NCBI GenBank assembly: GCA_905214905.1
Contig: CAJMNK010000044.1
Coordinates: 1-18,107, forward strand
DNA: 18,107 bases
Reading direction: 5' to 3'
DNA from: an uncultured bacterium
GTDB lineage: Bacteria > Actinomycetota > Coriobacteriia > Coriobacteriales > Coriobacteriaceae
The position numbers and the translations under genes were made by a program. Positions 1-6,993 of the stretch are shown one piece after another; position 1 is the first letter of the stretch, and every line of letters begins with the position of its first letter. The notes beneath the pieces are model-generated. The model had not been told where the DNA came from. It did no database searches and saw only the letters and a list, made by a program, of their open reading frames with translations.

Positions 1-25
1 CGGAGAGCACTTAATGTGCTCTCCG
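1..25 (-). terminator. Perfect inverted repeat downstream of manA, possible terminator
   Basis: Two perfect 10-nt arms (CGGAGAGCAC and GTGCTCTCCG) enclose a TTAAT loop. The hairpin lies 73 nt past the manA stop on the minus strand. Any T-run that would prove an intrinsic terminator on that strand falls outside the window, so an operator-like palindrome remains possible. The stretch from 26 to 98 shows no gene or other clear signal. Confidence 0.45.
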
Positions 26-98
26 TGCGAGCCAGGACTGTCCGAGCAGGCGACCAAACCCCGCACCCCGTCCCGGCGAGCGCTTGGGGACCGGTGGC

Positions 99-1031
99 CT
101 ACAGGTGCGAGATGATCAGTTCCATCTTGCCTTCGAGGTCAATGGACTTGACGGTGCTGGGGGCCAGCAGATGGCTTCCCTTGTGGACTGCCTCGCCGCA
201 GACGGTGCCTTCGCCGTCGATGACCGACAGGCACATGAAGGGCCAGCGCTGGTCGAGGGTCTTGCTGCCGTTGACGCGCACGCGATCGACGGTGTAGCAG
301 GGGTTGGACTCGAGCTCGGTCACGCCGTCGACCTCGGGCGCGGTCACGGTGCCGTCGGTCGGAGCCTGGACATTAAAATCGATGCAGTCGAGGCTCTGCT
401 CAATGTGCAGCGGGCGCAGCTTGCCGTCGGTGCCGGGGCGGTCGTAGTCGTACAGGCGATAGGTCACATCGCTCGACTGCTGCGTCTCCAAAATGAGCGT
501 GCCGGTCTTGATGGCGTGCACAGTACCGGAGTCAATCTGGAAAAAGTCGCCCTTGTGGATTGGCAGCACGTTGAGCATGTCATCCCAGCGGCCGTCCTCG
601 ATCATCTGTGCGGCCTCGGCGCGGTCATGCGCGCGCTGTCCGACGATGATTGTGGCGCGGGGCTCGCAATCCAGCACGTACCAGCACTCGGTTTTGCCCA
701 GGCTGCCGTTTTCGTGCTCGGCGGCGTACTCGTCGTTGGGATGAATCTGAATCGAAAGGTCGTCCTTGGCGTCCAGAATCTTAATGAGCAGCGGGAACTC
801 CTTGCTCTCGCAGTTGCCAAAGAGCTCACGGTGCTCGGACCACAGCCACGACAGCGTGTGGCCGGCGTACGGGCCCTCCGCGATCTGGCAGTCGCCGTTG
901 GGATGGGCAGAGATGGCCCAGCACTCACCGATGGGACCCTCGGGAATGTCGTAGCCAAACACGGTCTCCAGCTGGCGGCCGCCCCAGATCTTCTCGTGGA
1001 AGATCGGCGTGAGTTTAATCAAATCGGACAT
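99..1031 (-). CDS. manA: Mannose-6-phosphate isomerase, class I (short, Bacillus type)
   Basis: A cytosolic zinc enzyme that interconverts mannose 6-phosphate and fructose 6-phosphate, feeding mannose into glycolysis. The 310-residue length fits the short Bacillus-type family. The N-terminus carries the typical IWGGRQLE stretch (15-22). Expected zinc ligands are present: Q95 and H97 in QIHPND, E115 in GKTECWY, and H172 in SGTVHAI. The C-terminal beta-domain follows. I chose the ATG at 1031 (MSDLIKL) because GGGAG lies 7 nt upstream; an in-frame ATG at 1037 is too close to it, and an open extension to 1091 has no family similarity. The gene lies 72 nt after the GntR regulator on the same strand with no terminator between them, so they are probably co-transcribed. 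This links mannose 6-phosphate use to the divergent PTS operon. Confidence 0.96.
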   Translation of the reverse strand: MSDLIKLTPIFHEKIWGGRQLETVFGYDIPEGPIGECWAISAHPNGDCQIAEGPYAGHTLSWLWSEHRELFGNCESKEFPLLIKILDAKDDLSIQIHPNDEYAAEHENGSLGKTECWYVLDCEPRATIIVGQRAHDRAEAAQMIEDGRWDDMLNVLPIHKGDFFQIDSGTVHAIKTGTLILETQQSSDVTYRLYDYDRPGTDGKLRPLHIEQSLDCIDFNVQAPTDGTVTAPEVDGVTELESNPCYTVDRVRVNGSKTLDQRWPFMCLSVIDGEGTVCGEAVHKGSHLLAPSTVKSIDLEGKMELIISHL

Positions 1032-1103
1032 GTGCATACTCCCATAAGGTTGTGCGGGTGCCGCGTAAGACAGCTCAAAACGAGCACCCACCGGATTACA
1101 AAC

Positions 1104-1823
1104 CTAGGCCAACGTTACGTTGTGCAGCTCAAAGCGGTCGCCCACGTTGTGCGAGATAGAATATTCAAACGCGGTGCCGCTATCCAAGAAGCCAATCTGG
1201 TTGAGTTCGAGCAGGGGAGAGCCGGGTTTTGTATCCAGGCGCTCAGCCTCTTCCTCAGTTGCCGCGACAGCGCGAATGGTGCGATGGAAGCTCGAAATCT
1301 TCAGCCCGCATTGCTCGCGGATAAAGCCGTAGACCGATCCGTACAGGTCCTTCTTTTTAAGGCCCGGGATCAGTTCGAGCGGCATATAGGTGTACTCGAT
1401 GACGATGGGCTTCTCGTCGACCTGGCGCACGCGCACGATGTGATAGGCGAAGTCATCCTCGGCCATTCCCAGCTGGGTCGCAACCTCTGCCGGCGGATTG
1501 ACGATCGAGAAATCGTAGACCACCGAGGTCACCTTTTCCCCGCGGTGCTCATACGAAAAGCCCTGGGCACGGTCGTTCTTGCCTTGAAAAAACACCTGGC
1601 CGGGAAGTCCCGCCGTGTCCTTGACGTAGGTGCCCGATCCGCGCCGGCTGGTAATAAGGCCTTCCTCGGTGATCTGCTCAATCGCTCGTTTGACGGTGAT
1701 TTTGGAAACGCCATAGAGCTCACAGAACTCAACGACGGTGGGCAGCTTATCGCCCGGTTTAAGTGCGCCGTCCTCGATGCTTCGACGGATATCTGCAGCT
1801 ATCGCCTCGTATTTGGGAATCAT
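1104..1823 (-). CDS. GntR-family transcriptional regulator, HutC/UTRA subfamily
   Basis: A 239-residue DNA-binding regulator. Residues 1-69 are a GntR winged helix-turn-helix, with the pattern PGDKLPT, then GVSKITVKRAIEQI (recognition helix region), then RRGSGTYV (wing). Residues from about 90 to the end match a UTRA ligand-binding domain, which in this subfamily usually binds a sugar phosphate or similar small effector. The ATG at 1823 has a strong GGGAGG site 5 nt upstream. It is divergent from the glycosidase/PTS operon and upstream of manA, so it most likely represses one or both and is released by a phosphorylated sugar from the pathway. A 14-bp palindrome over its own candidate -10 suggests autoregulation. 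The ligand cannot be read from the sequence. Confidence 0.95.
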   Translation of the reverse strand: MIPKYEAIAADIRRSIEDGALKPGDKLPTVVEFCELYGVSKITVKRAIEQITEEGLITSRRGSGTYVKDTAGLPGQVFFQGKNDRAQGFSYEHRGEKVTSVVYDFSIVNPPAEVATQLGMAEDDFAYHIVRVRQVDEKPIVIEYTYMPLELIPGLKKKDLYGSVYGFIREQCGLKISSFHRTIRAVAATEEEAERLDTKPGSPLLELNQIGFLDSGTAFEYSISHNVGDRFELHNVTLA

Positions 1824-1858
1824 GCAATCCTCCCTTCATATTTGCGTCGATATTTAGA

Positions 1859-1872
1859 AAGTATACCTACTT
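1859..1872. promoter_or_regulatory. Candidate GntR operator overlapping the gntR -10
   Basis: AAGTATACCTACTT is an inverted repeat with 5-bp arms AAGTA/TACTT and a 4-bp centre, and it contains GT-N-TA-N-AC-like spacing seen in HutC-type operators. On the minus strand TATACT (1865-1860) is a good -10 for the regulator gene, so binding here would block its transcription. No convincing -35 was found. No second copy was found at the plus-strand promoter. Confidence 0.45.
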
Positions 1873-1931
1873 AAAAAGCATCCATATGGCCTTCATGAAA
1901 GAAGTTCGATAAAGAAAAATGAAAAAGACGC

Positions 1932-1959
1932 TTTACATAGAAAATTAGAGCGCTATAGT
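1932..1959 (+). promoter_or_regulatory. Sigma70-type promoter of the glycosidase/PTS operon
   Basis: TTTACA (1932-1937) and TATAGT (1954-1959) are separated by 16 nt and sit in the AT-rich part of the 302-nt divergent gap. Transcription would start near 1966, giving a leader of about 160 nt that contains the large hairpin at 2002-2091. Confidence 0.6.
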
Positions 1960-2001
1960 TACAGACAACAAGCGAGATGCATTGGCGTTTCCTTGTACTG
2001 T

Positions 2002-2091
2002 TTGGGGACGGTTTTGTTTTGGCGGGTTGGATATCGGTATGACCGGTGCGCGCCCGCGCCGGATAACCTGCCAAGGCAAACCCGTCTCCAA
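2002..2091 (+). repeat. Two facing repeat units forming a 27-bp leader hairpin
   Basis: The arms 2002-2028 and 2065-2091 are inverted copies of each other. As RNA they give 22 Watson-Crick pairs, 4 G-U pairs and one mismatch (2012/2081) around a 36-nt loop that is itself GC-rich and partly self-complementary. Each arm matches the repeat at 5944-5984: the 13-nt core reads GGGGACGGTTTTG at 2004-2016, and GGAGACGGGTTTG on the minus strand of 2077-2089, each followed by a TTGGC(A/G)GG half-stem. The hairpin ends 24 nt before the glycosidase ribosome site. It lies downstream of the candidate promoter and should be in the mRNA. Confidence 0.75.
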
Positions 2092-2125
2092 CCGGAAGCT
2101 CTAGAACACGAAAGCGAGGACTTTG

Positions 2126-3526
2126 ATGGCTCAGTATCAGCTGCCCAGCGACTTCTTCTTTGGCGCCGCTATGTCCGGCCCGCAGACTGAGGGTCAGTGG
2201 AACCAGGGAGGCAAGCTCGAGAACCTGTGGGACACCTGGTCCATCCAGGATCTGGGCTCGTTCTATAACTGCGTTGGCTCTTATGCCGGTAATGACTTTA
2301 TGGCCAAGTACCAGGAAGACCTTCGCATTCTGAAGGACTTGGGCCTGGATACCTATCGCACTTCCATCCAGTGGAGCCGTTTGCTCGATGCCGACGGCAA
2401 CCTCAACGAGGAAGGCGCCGCGTGGTATCACGAGTTGTTCCGCGCCTCTCGCGAGGCCGGCCTGGAGCCGTTTGTCAACTTGTACCACTTTGACATGCCC
2501 ACCTACCTCTTTAACCGCGGCGGCTGGGAGAGCCGTGAGGTCGTCGAGGCTTACGCGCATTATGCCGACGTCGCCTTCCACGAGTTTGGCCAGGAGATTA
2601 AGTACTGGTTCACCTTTAACGAGCCCATCGTCGAGCCCGAGCAGCGCTATCAGGAGGGCGTGTGGTTCCCGCAACTCCACGACTTCAACCGCGCCCGCAC
2701 CGTGCAGTATCACATCTCGCTGGCACATGCGCTGGCCGTGGCCAACTATCGTCGCGCCTATGACGAGGGTGCTATTCGCGCCGATGCCAAGATCGGCATG
2801 ATCAACTGCTTTACCCCGGTCTACACCAAGGAGAACCCCAGCGAGGCAGACCTCGAGGCCGTGCGCATGACCAGCGGTATCAGCAACCGCTGGTGGCTCG
2901 ACCTTATTACCAAGGGCGAGCTTCCCACCGACGTGCTCGAAAGCCTGGCCGAGGGCGGCGTTAAGCTTCCGTTCCGTGCTGGCGATAAAGAGATTCTTAA
3001 GCAGGGTGTTGTCGACTGGCTCGGTTGCAACTACTACCACCCCACGCGCGTTCAGGCTCCGGCGAGCAAGATCGACCAGTACGGTCTGCCGCACTTTGCC
3101 GACGAGTACGTGTGGCCCGACGCCGTTATGAATGAGAGCCGCGGCTGGGAGATCTATCCGCAGGGTCTCTACGACTTTGGCATGGACTGCGCCAAGAACT
3201 ACCCCGATCTTGAGTGGTTCGTTTCCGAGAACGGCATCGGCATCATGGACGAATACAAGAACCGTGACGCCGAAGGAACCATCCAGGACGACTACCGCGT
3301 CGACTTTGTACGCCAGCACCTGGAGTGGGTGGCCAAGGCCATCGACGAGGGCGCCAAGTGCCGCGGATACCATTATTGGGCCGTCATCGATAACTGGTCT
3401 TGGGCCAATGCCTTTAAGAATCGTTACGGCTTTGTCGAGGTCGATCTGATGGACGGTTATAAGCGCCGTCTTAAGAAGTCGGCGGCTTGGCTCAAACAGG
3501 TCGCCATGACCCACGTGGTTGATTAG
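2126..3526 (+). CDS. Glycoside hydrolase family 1, probable 6-phospho-beta-glycosidase
   Basis: A 466-residue (beta/alpha)8 retaining hydrolase, of usual GH1 length. It would cleave a beta-disaccharide phosphorylated by the PTS, releasing a sugar 6-phosphate and a free sugar in the cytosol. The acid/base E166 is in FTFNEP, the nucleophile E368 is in VSENGIG, and the HFDMPTYL segment is also typical. The segment DNWSWANAFKNRYG (422-435) has Ser425 where unphosphorylated-substrate beta-glucosidases usually have Glu, and Tyr434, both typical of 6-phospho enzymes. The canonical phosphate-binding Lys position is Asn432, with Lys431 next to it. The ATG at 2126 has GAGGA 5 nt upstream; a TTG one codon earlier is less likely. 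It is the first gene of an operon with EIIC, EIIB and EIIA. The exact sugar is not certain. Confidence 0.93.
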   Translation: MAQYQLPSDFFFGAAMSGPQTEGQWNQGGKLENLWDTWSIQDLGSFYNCVGSYAGNDFMAKYQEDLRILKDLGLDTYRTSIQWSRLLDADGNLNEEGAAWYHELFRASREAGLEPFVNLYHFDMPTYLFNRGGWESREVVEAYAHYADVAFHEFGQEIKYWFTFNEPIVEPEQRYQEGVWFPQLHDFNRARTVQYHISLAHALAVANYRRAYDEGAIRADAKIGMINCFTPVYTKENPSEADLEAVRMTSGISNRWWLDLITKGELPTDVLESLAEGGVKLPFRAGDKEILKQGVVDWLGCNYYHPTRVQAPASKIDQYGLPHFADEYVWPDAVMNESRGWEIYPQGLYDFGMDCAKNYPDLEWFVSENGIGIMDEYKNRDAEGTIQDDYRVDFVRQHLEWVAKAIDEGAKCRGYHYWAVIDNWSWANAFKNRYGFVEVDLMDGYKRRLKKSAAWLKQVAMTHVVD

Positions 3527-3646
3527 CGACCGGGCGAACGCCCAGACCACGCGCCGCCGCGCGCAACACATGGCACATCTGGTGGCAGAGGGCGACAGAC
3601 CACCGTGCGCATAGGAAAAGGCCGGATTTGATAGTTAGGAGCAATC

Positions 3647-4990
3647 ATGGCCAGTGACAACGGAAAGAGCTTCCTCGACAAGTTTGCCGAGGTCTCTGCG
3701 AAGGTGGGAAACCAGGTTCACCTGCGTTCCCTGCGCGACGCCTTCGCGACCATCACGCCGCTCTATATCCTTGCGGGTATCGCGGTTCTTATCAACAACG
3801 TCGTGTTCCCCCTGTTCCCGCTCGATGCGGCGGGCCTTGCCAACCTTCAGACGTGGGGTTCGGCAATTACGCTGGGCACCCTCAACGTCTCTGCCATTAT
3901 CTTGGCCGGATTGATTGGCTACAGCCTCGCTAAGAACAAGCGTTTCGATAACCCGCTCGCTTGCGTGGTCGTCGCTATCTCTGCTTTCGTCATCATGATG
4001 CCGCAGCAGATCACCGCCACGCTTGCTGCCACGAGCCCGCTGCTCACCGACAAGATCACCTCCGCCGAGGTCACGGGCGCCCTTTCGACTGCCAACACCG
4101 GCACCAACGGTCTGTTCTCGGCTATTATCATCGCCCTGCTTTCCGTCTCGCTCTTCATCAAGATTTCTGGCGTCGAGAAGCTCAAGGTTAAGCTGGGCGA
4201 GGGCGTGCCTCCCGCGGTCTCCAACTCCTTCAACGTCATGATCCCGATGCTGCTCAACCTCGCGATCTTCGCTCTTGCCGCAGCCCTGCTCGCCGTGTGC
4301 GCCGGCACCGATCTGTGCACCATCATCTCCACGTGTATCTCCAACCCGCTCAAGAACATCATGAACGCCGGTCCGTGGGCTGTTATCCTCATCTACACCC
4401 TTGCTAACCTGCTGTTCTGCGTCGGTATTCACCAGTCCACCATCTCTGGCGCTACCGTCGAGCCGATCCTGACCATGCTCATCGTCGACAACATGGCTAC
4501 CTTTGCCGCCGGTGGCACCATCCAGCCCGATCACTACATGAACATGCAGATCGTTAACAGCTTCGCCCTCATCGGCGGCTCGGGCTGCACCCTCATGCTT
4601 CTGCTCGACACGCTCCTGTTCTCCAAGAACAAGGCTTCCGAGACCGTTTCCAAGATGGCTATCCTGCCTGGTCTGTTCAACATCAACGAGCCGGTTATCT
4701 ACGGTTACCCCATCGTGTACAACCTGCCGCTCATGATTCCGTTTGTCCTTCTTCCCGATCTGTTCATCGGCATCACCTATGGCCTTACCTGCGCAGGCAT
4801 CATCAGCCCCTGCATCGCCCAGGTGCCCTGGACTATGCCTCCCGTCATCAATGCCCTGCTCGCTACGGGCTTTGACTGGCGCGCCGGCGTGTGGCAGGCT
4901 CTCGAGATTGTCATTGGCATGGCCGTCTACCTGCCCTTTATGAAGATTTCCGAGAAGGCAATCGCCAAGCAGGAAGCTCTCGCCGAGTAG
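3647..4990 (+). CDS. PTS lactose/cellobiose-family EIIC permease
   Basis: A 447-residue integral membrane transporter that carries the sugar through the membrane and presents it to phospho-EIIB. The N-terminus (FLDKFAEVSAKVGNQVHLRSLRDAF) is a cytoplasmic amphipathic start typical of the family, followed by about ten hydrophobic segments. The family signature FNINEPVIYGYPIVYN is present with N347, E348 and P349. AGGAG precedes the ATG at 3647. It follows the glycosidase by 120 nt with no terminator; that gap holds only a small GGGCG/CGCCC hairpin near the stop codon. EIIB and EIIA are encoded separately downstream, so this is a split-domain system. Family membership suggests a beta-glucoside or cellobiose-like substrate. 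Confidence 0.95.
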   Translation: MASDNGKSFLDKFAEVSAKVGNQVHLRSLRDAFATITPLYILAGIAVLINNVVFPLFPLDAAGLANLQTWGSAITLGTLNVSAIILAGLIGYSLAKNKRFDNPLACVVVAISAFVIMMPQQITATLAATSPLLTDKITSAEVTGALSTANTGTNGLFSAIIIALLSVSLFIKISGVEKLKVKLGEGVPPAVSNSFNVMIPMLLNLAIFALAAALLAVCAGTDLCTIISTCISNPLKNIMNAGPWAVILIYTLANLLFCVGIHQSTISGATVEPILTMLIVDNMATFAAGGTIQPDHYMNMQIVNSFALIGGSGCTLMLLLDTLLFSKNKASETVSKMAILPGLFNINEPVIYGYPIVYNLPLMIPFVLLPDLFIGITYGLTCAGIISPCIAQVPWTMPPVINALLATGFDWRAGVWQALEIVIGMAVYLPFMKISEKAIAKQEALAE

Positions 4991-5016
4991 AACGCCTAAC
5001 GTTCGTCCCTTTCACC

Positions 5017-5053
5017 GCTGCGGGCGCCGGTACGCGGTGCCGGTGCCCGCAGC
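5017..5053 (+). other. Stable intercistronic stem-loop between EIIC and EIIB
   Basis: GCTGCGGGCGCCGG (5017-5030) pairs with 5040-5053 through 14 bp including one G-U pair, around a 9-nt loop. It lies in the 162-nt gap between EIIC and EIIB. It is followed by TCTCTCCC rather than a T-run, so it is not a classic intrinsic terminator. It may protect or process the mRNA or lower expression of downstream genes. The rest of the gap has no gene; EIIB has its own strong ribosome site. Confidence 0.65.
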
Positions 5054-5152
5054 TCTCTCCCTTGCGTAAAGATGCAGGGGGGGTGGGAACAATAGCTGCA
5101 AAGAATGAAACCAGTCGTCGTCTGCGCGCCGCGCAGTTATAAGGAGGAAACC

Positions 5153-5455
5153 ATGAAGAAGATCATGCTCTGCTGCAATGCCGGTATGTCCACGAGCCTG
5201 CTGGTCCAGAAGATGCAGGCCGAGGTCGCGAACCGTGGCCTGGAAATTGAGGTCGAGGCTCGCCCCATGAACGAGGCCCACGATCACCTGGACGAGTGCG
5301 ACATGTTGCTGCTTGGCCCGCAGATCGGCTACACCAAGGGCGATTTTGAGAAGGAGGCCGCTGGCCGCTTCCCGGTCGAGGTCATCAACATGGTCGACTA
5401 CGGCCGCATGAACGCTGCCGGCATCATCGACCACTGCGTCAGCGTGATGGGCTAG
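5153..5455 (+). CDS. PTS lactose/cellobiose-family EIIB
   Basis: A 100-residue cytosolic phosphocarrier that takes phosphate from EIIA and passes it to the incoming sugar. The phosphate loop MLCCNAGMSTSLLV gives the active-site Cys8, directly before NAGMSTS. The length matches single-domain cellobiose EIIB proteins. The ATG at 5153 is chosen because AAGGAGG lies 5 nt upstream and the conserved beta-strand begins at once (MKKIMLCC); an in-frame ATG at 5105 would add 16 residues without family support. The EIIA gene follows almost directly. Strong conservation of the active site makes this assignment safe, though the sugar is not shown. Confidence 0.96.
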   Translation: MKKIMLCCNAGMSTSLLVQKMQAEVANRGLEIEVEARPMNEAHDHLDECDMLLLGPQIGYTKGDFEKEAAGRFPVEVINMVDYGRMNAAGIIDHCVSVMG

Positions 5456-5464
5456 GTGCAGCAT

Positions 5465-5797
5465 ATGGAGGATATGAACGAGTTGCAGATGACCTGCTTC
5501 GAGATCATCAGCTACGTCGGTACCGCCAAGAGCATGTACATCAATGCCGTGCAAAAGGCCAAGGAGGGCGATTTTGACGCTGCCGAGGAGCTTATCAAGC
5601 AGGGCGACGAGGCCTATAACGGTGGCCACGATGTCCATATGGGGCTCCTTCAAAAGGAGGCCAACGGCGAGCGTAACGGCGAGGCCCCGCTGATTCTGCT
5701 GCATGCCGAGGACCAGATGGCCGGCACCGAGACCATGCGCGTCATGGCGACGGAGCTCATCGAAATCCACAAGCAGCTGCAGGCACTTAAGGCCTAG
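5465..5797 (+). CDS. PTS lactose/cellobiose-family EIIA
   Basis: A 110-residue all-helical cytosolic protein that receives phosphate from HPr and passes it to EIIB. The phosphorylated residue is His80 in LLHAEDQMAG. The first helices (FEIISYVGTAKSMYINAVQKA) and the length match the trimeric EIIA family. I favour the ATG at 5465, with an AGGTG element overlapping the EIIB stop as its ribosome site; a GTG at 5456 (right after the EIIB stop) and an ATG at 5474 are alternatives. The start lies 9 nt from the EIIB stop, indicating coupled translation. It is the last gene of the operon, followed by two small hairpins (5799-5812, 5817-5830) and then a strong terminator. Confidence 0.94.
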   Translation: MEDMNELQMTCFEIISYVGTAKSMYINAVQKAKEGDFDAAEELIKQGDEAYNGGHDVHMGLLQKEANGERNGEAPLILLHAEDQMAGTETMRVMATELIEIHKQLQALKA

Positions 5798-5855
5798 TCG
5801 GCGTTATCGCCGCGAAGGACCGTGCGGTCCGACAGACAACATAGTCCCTTTGACG

Positions 5856-5893
5856 GGTGCCGGGAGTCTCTGCCTCCCGGCGCCTTTATTTTT
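5856..5893 (+). terminator. Intrinsic terminator of the PTS operon
   Basis: GGTGCCGGGAG (5856-5866) pairs with CTCCCGGCGCC (5874-5884) as an 11-bp stem with one G-U pair, a 7-nt loop and then TTTATTTTT. It is 58 nt after the EIIA stop. Confidence 0.9.
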
Positions 5894-5943
5894 GGGGATG
5901 GTCTTGCGCGGCCTGTTGAGCGGCCATTTGCGTTTCCCCAGAT

Positions 5944-5984
5944 AAAACCTGCCAAAACAAACCTGTCCCTTTTTGGCAGGTTTT
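5944..5984. repeat. Palindromic repeat with the 13-nt GGGAC loop, before the ROK kinase
   Basis: Perfect 14-nt arms AAAACCTGCCAAAA (5944-5957) and TTTTGGCAGGTTTT (5971-5984) enclose a 13-nt loop. On the minus strand the loop reads AGGGACAGGTTTG. An outer pair TCCCCAG (5935-5941) / CTGGGGA (5988-5994) extends the structure. It is the intact relative of the two arms at 2002-2091. The T-rich end could also terminate transcription. The ROK gene begins 54 nt later and no clear promoter was found for it. Confidence 0.8.
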
Positions 5985-6038
5985 TGCCTGGGGAGCGGTA
6001 CCATACAAGCAATGTTTAAACGAGAAAGGCGGGCTCCC

Positions 6039-6992
6039 ATGGAACCTAAGCAGTACTACATCGGCATTGACGTCGGCGGCACTTCGGTTAAGGAGGGTCT
6101 GTTCGACGAGGACGGCAACCTGCTGGCCAAGGCCAGCGTGCCTACGCCTCCTATCGTTGACGCCGCGGGCTTTGCCGCGGTGACCGAGGCTATCGACCAG
6201 GTGGTCGCCAAGGCTCAGATTCCGCGTGCCTTTGTGGCGGGCATTGGTCTGGCCGTTCCGTGCCCCATCCCGGCATCGGGCGATGCCAAGGTCAAGGCCA
6301 ACATTGCCATTAACCTGCCCGAGCTGAGAGTCGCCATTCAGGAGCACTGCCCCGACGCGGTCGTTAAGTACGAGAACGATGCCAACGCCGCTGCCATGGG
6401 CGAGGCCTGGCTCGGCTCTGCCAAGGGCGTGCAGAACGTGGTGATGGTCACCATTGGCACCGGCGTGGGCGGCGGCGTTATCGTTAACGGCGACGTGGTA
6501 TCGGGCGTTGTGGGTGCTGGCGGCGAGATTGGCCACATGTGCCTGAACCCGGCCGAGGAGCGCACCTGCGGCTGCGGCGGCCATGGCCATCTGGAGCAGT
6601 ATTCCAGCGCCACCGGCGTGGTGAGCAACTACCTTGCCGAGTGCAAGAAGGCGGGCGTCGAGCCCATCGAGCTGACCGGCCCCTCCGATTCCAAGGACGT
6701 GTTCCAGGCTTGTCGCGAGGGCGACAAGCTCGCGCTGGCCGCGGCCGATACCATGGCCGACTATCTCGGCCGCGCACTGGCGCTTATTGCCAACGTGGTT
6801 GATCCCGAGATGTTCCTCATCGGCGGCGGCGCCTCCGCCTCGGCCGATGTCTACCTCGACAAGGTTCGCGAGCACTTTAAGCAGTACGCGCTTTCCGCCT
6901 CGCGCGAGACACCCATCAATGTCGCTTCGCTCGGAAACGACGCCGGCATCATCGGTGCCGCCTACGTAGCCCTGCGCGCCGCCGGTAAATAG
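6039..6992 (+). CDS. ROK-family sugar kinase, probable glucokinase
   Basis: A 317-residue ATP-dependent kinase that most likely phosphorylates glucose to glucose 6-phosphate. The N-terminal phosphate site IGIDVGGTSVK has D11; the catalytic region ENDANAA contains D114; GTGVGGG is the second phosphate loop; GEIGH carries H166. The ROK zinc motif is present but altered: H166, C177 and C179 are kept, while the usual third Cys in CGCGxxGC is His184 (CGCGGHGHLE). I chose the ATG at 6039 (MEPKQYYIGI) with AGGCGG 6 nt upstream; an ATG at 6012 would add 9 unsupported residues. It lies beyond the PTS terminator, so it is probably a separate unit, but it fits the pathway by trapping the free glucose released by the glycosidase. 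ROK repressors are excluded by the lack of an N-terminal HTH. Confidence 0.93.
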   Translation: MEPKQYYIGIDVGGTSVKEGLFDEDGNLLAKASVPTPPIVDAAGFAAVTEAIDQVVAKAQIPRAFVAGIGLAVPCPIPASGDAKVKANIAINLPELRVAIQEHCPDAVVKYENDANAAAMGEAWLGSAKGVQNVVMVTIGTGVGGGVIVNGDVVSGVVGAGGEIGHMCLNPAEERTCGCGGHGHLEQYSSATGVVSNYLAECKKAGVEPIELTGPSDSKDVFQACREGDKLALAAADTMADYLGRALALIANVVDPEMFLIGGGASASADVYLDKVREHFKQYALSASRETPINVASLGNDAGIIGAAYVALRAAGK

Positions 6993-6993
6993 C

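Noticed and set aside
84..1874. 596-codon plus-strand open frame across manA and gntR
   Set aside because: It lies opposite two clear genes, has no family features, and long antisense frames are common at this GC content.
1966..2125. LicT/SacY-type antiterminator leader for the PTS operon
   Set aside because: No terminator T-run follows the leader hairpin, and the local regulator is GntR/UTRA, not a PRD antiterminator.
1871..3571. 566-codon minus-strand open frame opposite the GH1 gene
   Set aside because: It mirrors the GH1 reading frame, and the GH1 protein has full catalytic motifs; the antisense product shows no domain.
3635..4534. 299-codon minus-strand frame opposite EIIC
   Set aside because: The predicted product is Gly/Asp/Arg-rich with no fold signal, a shadow of the membrane gene.
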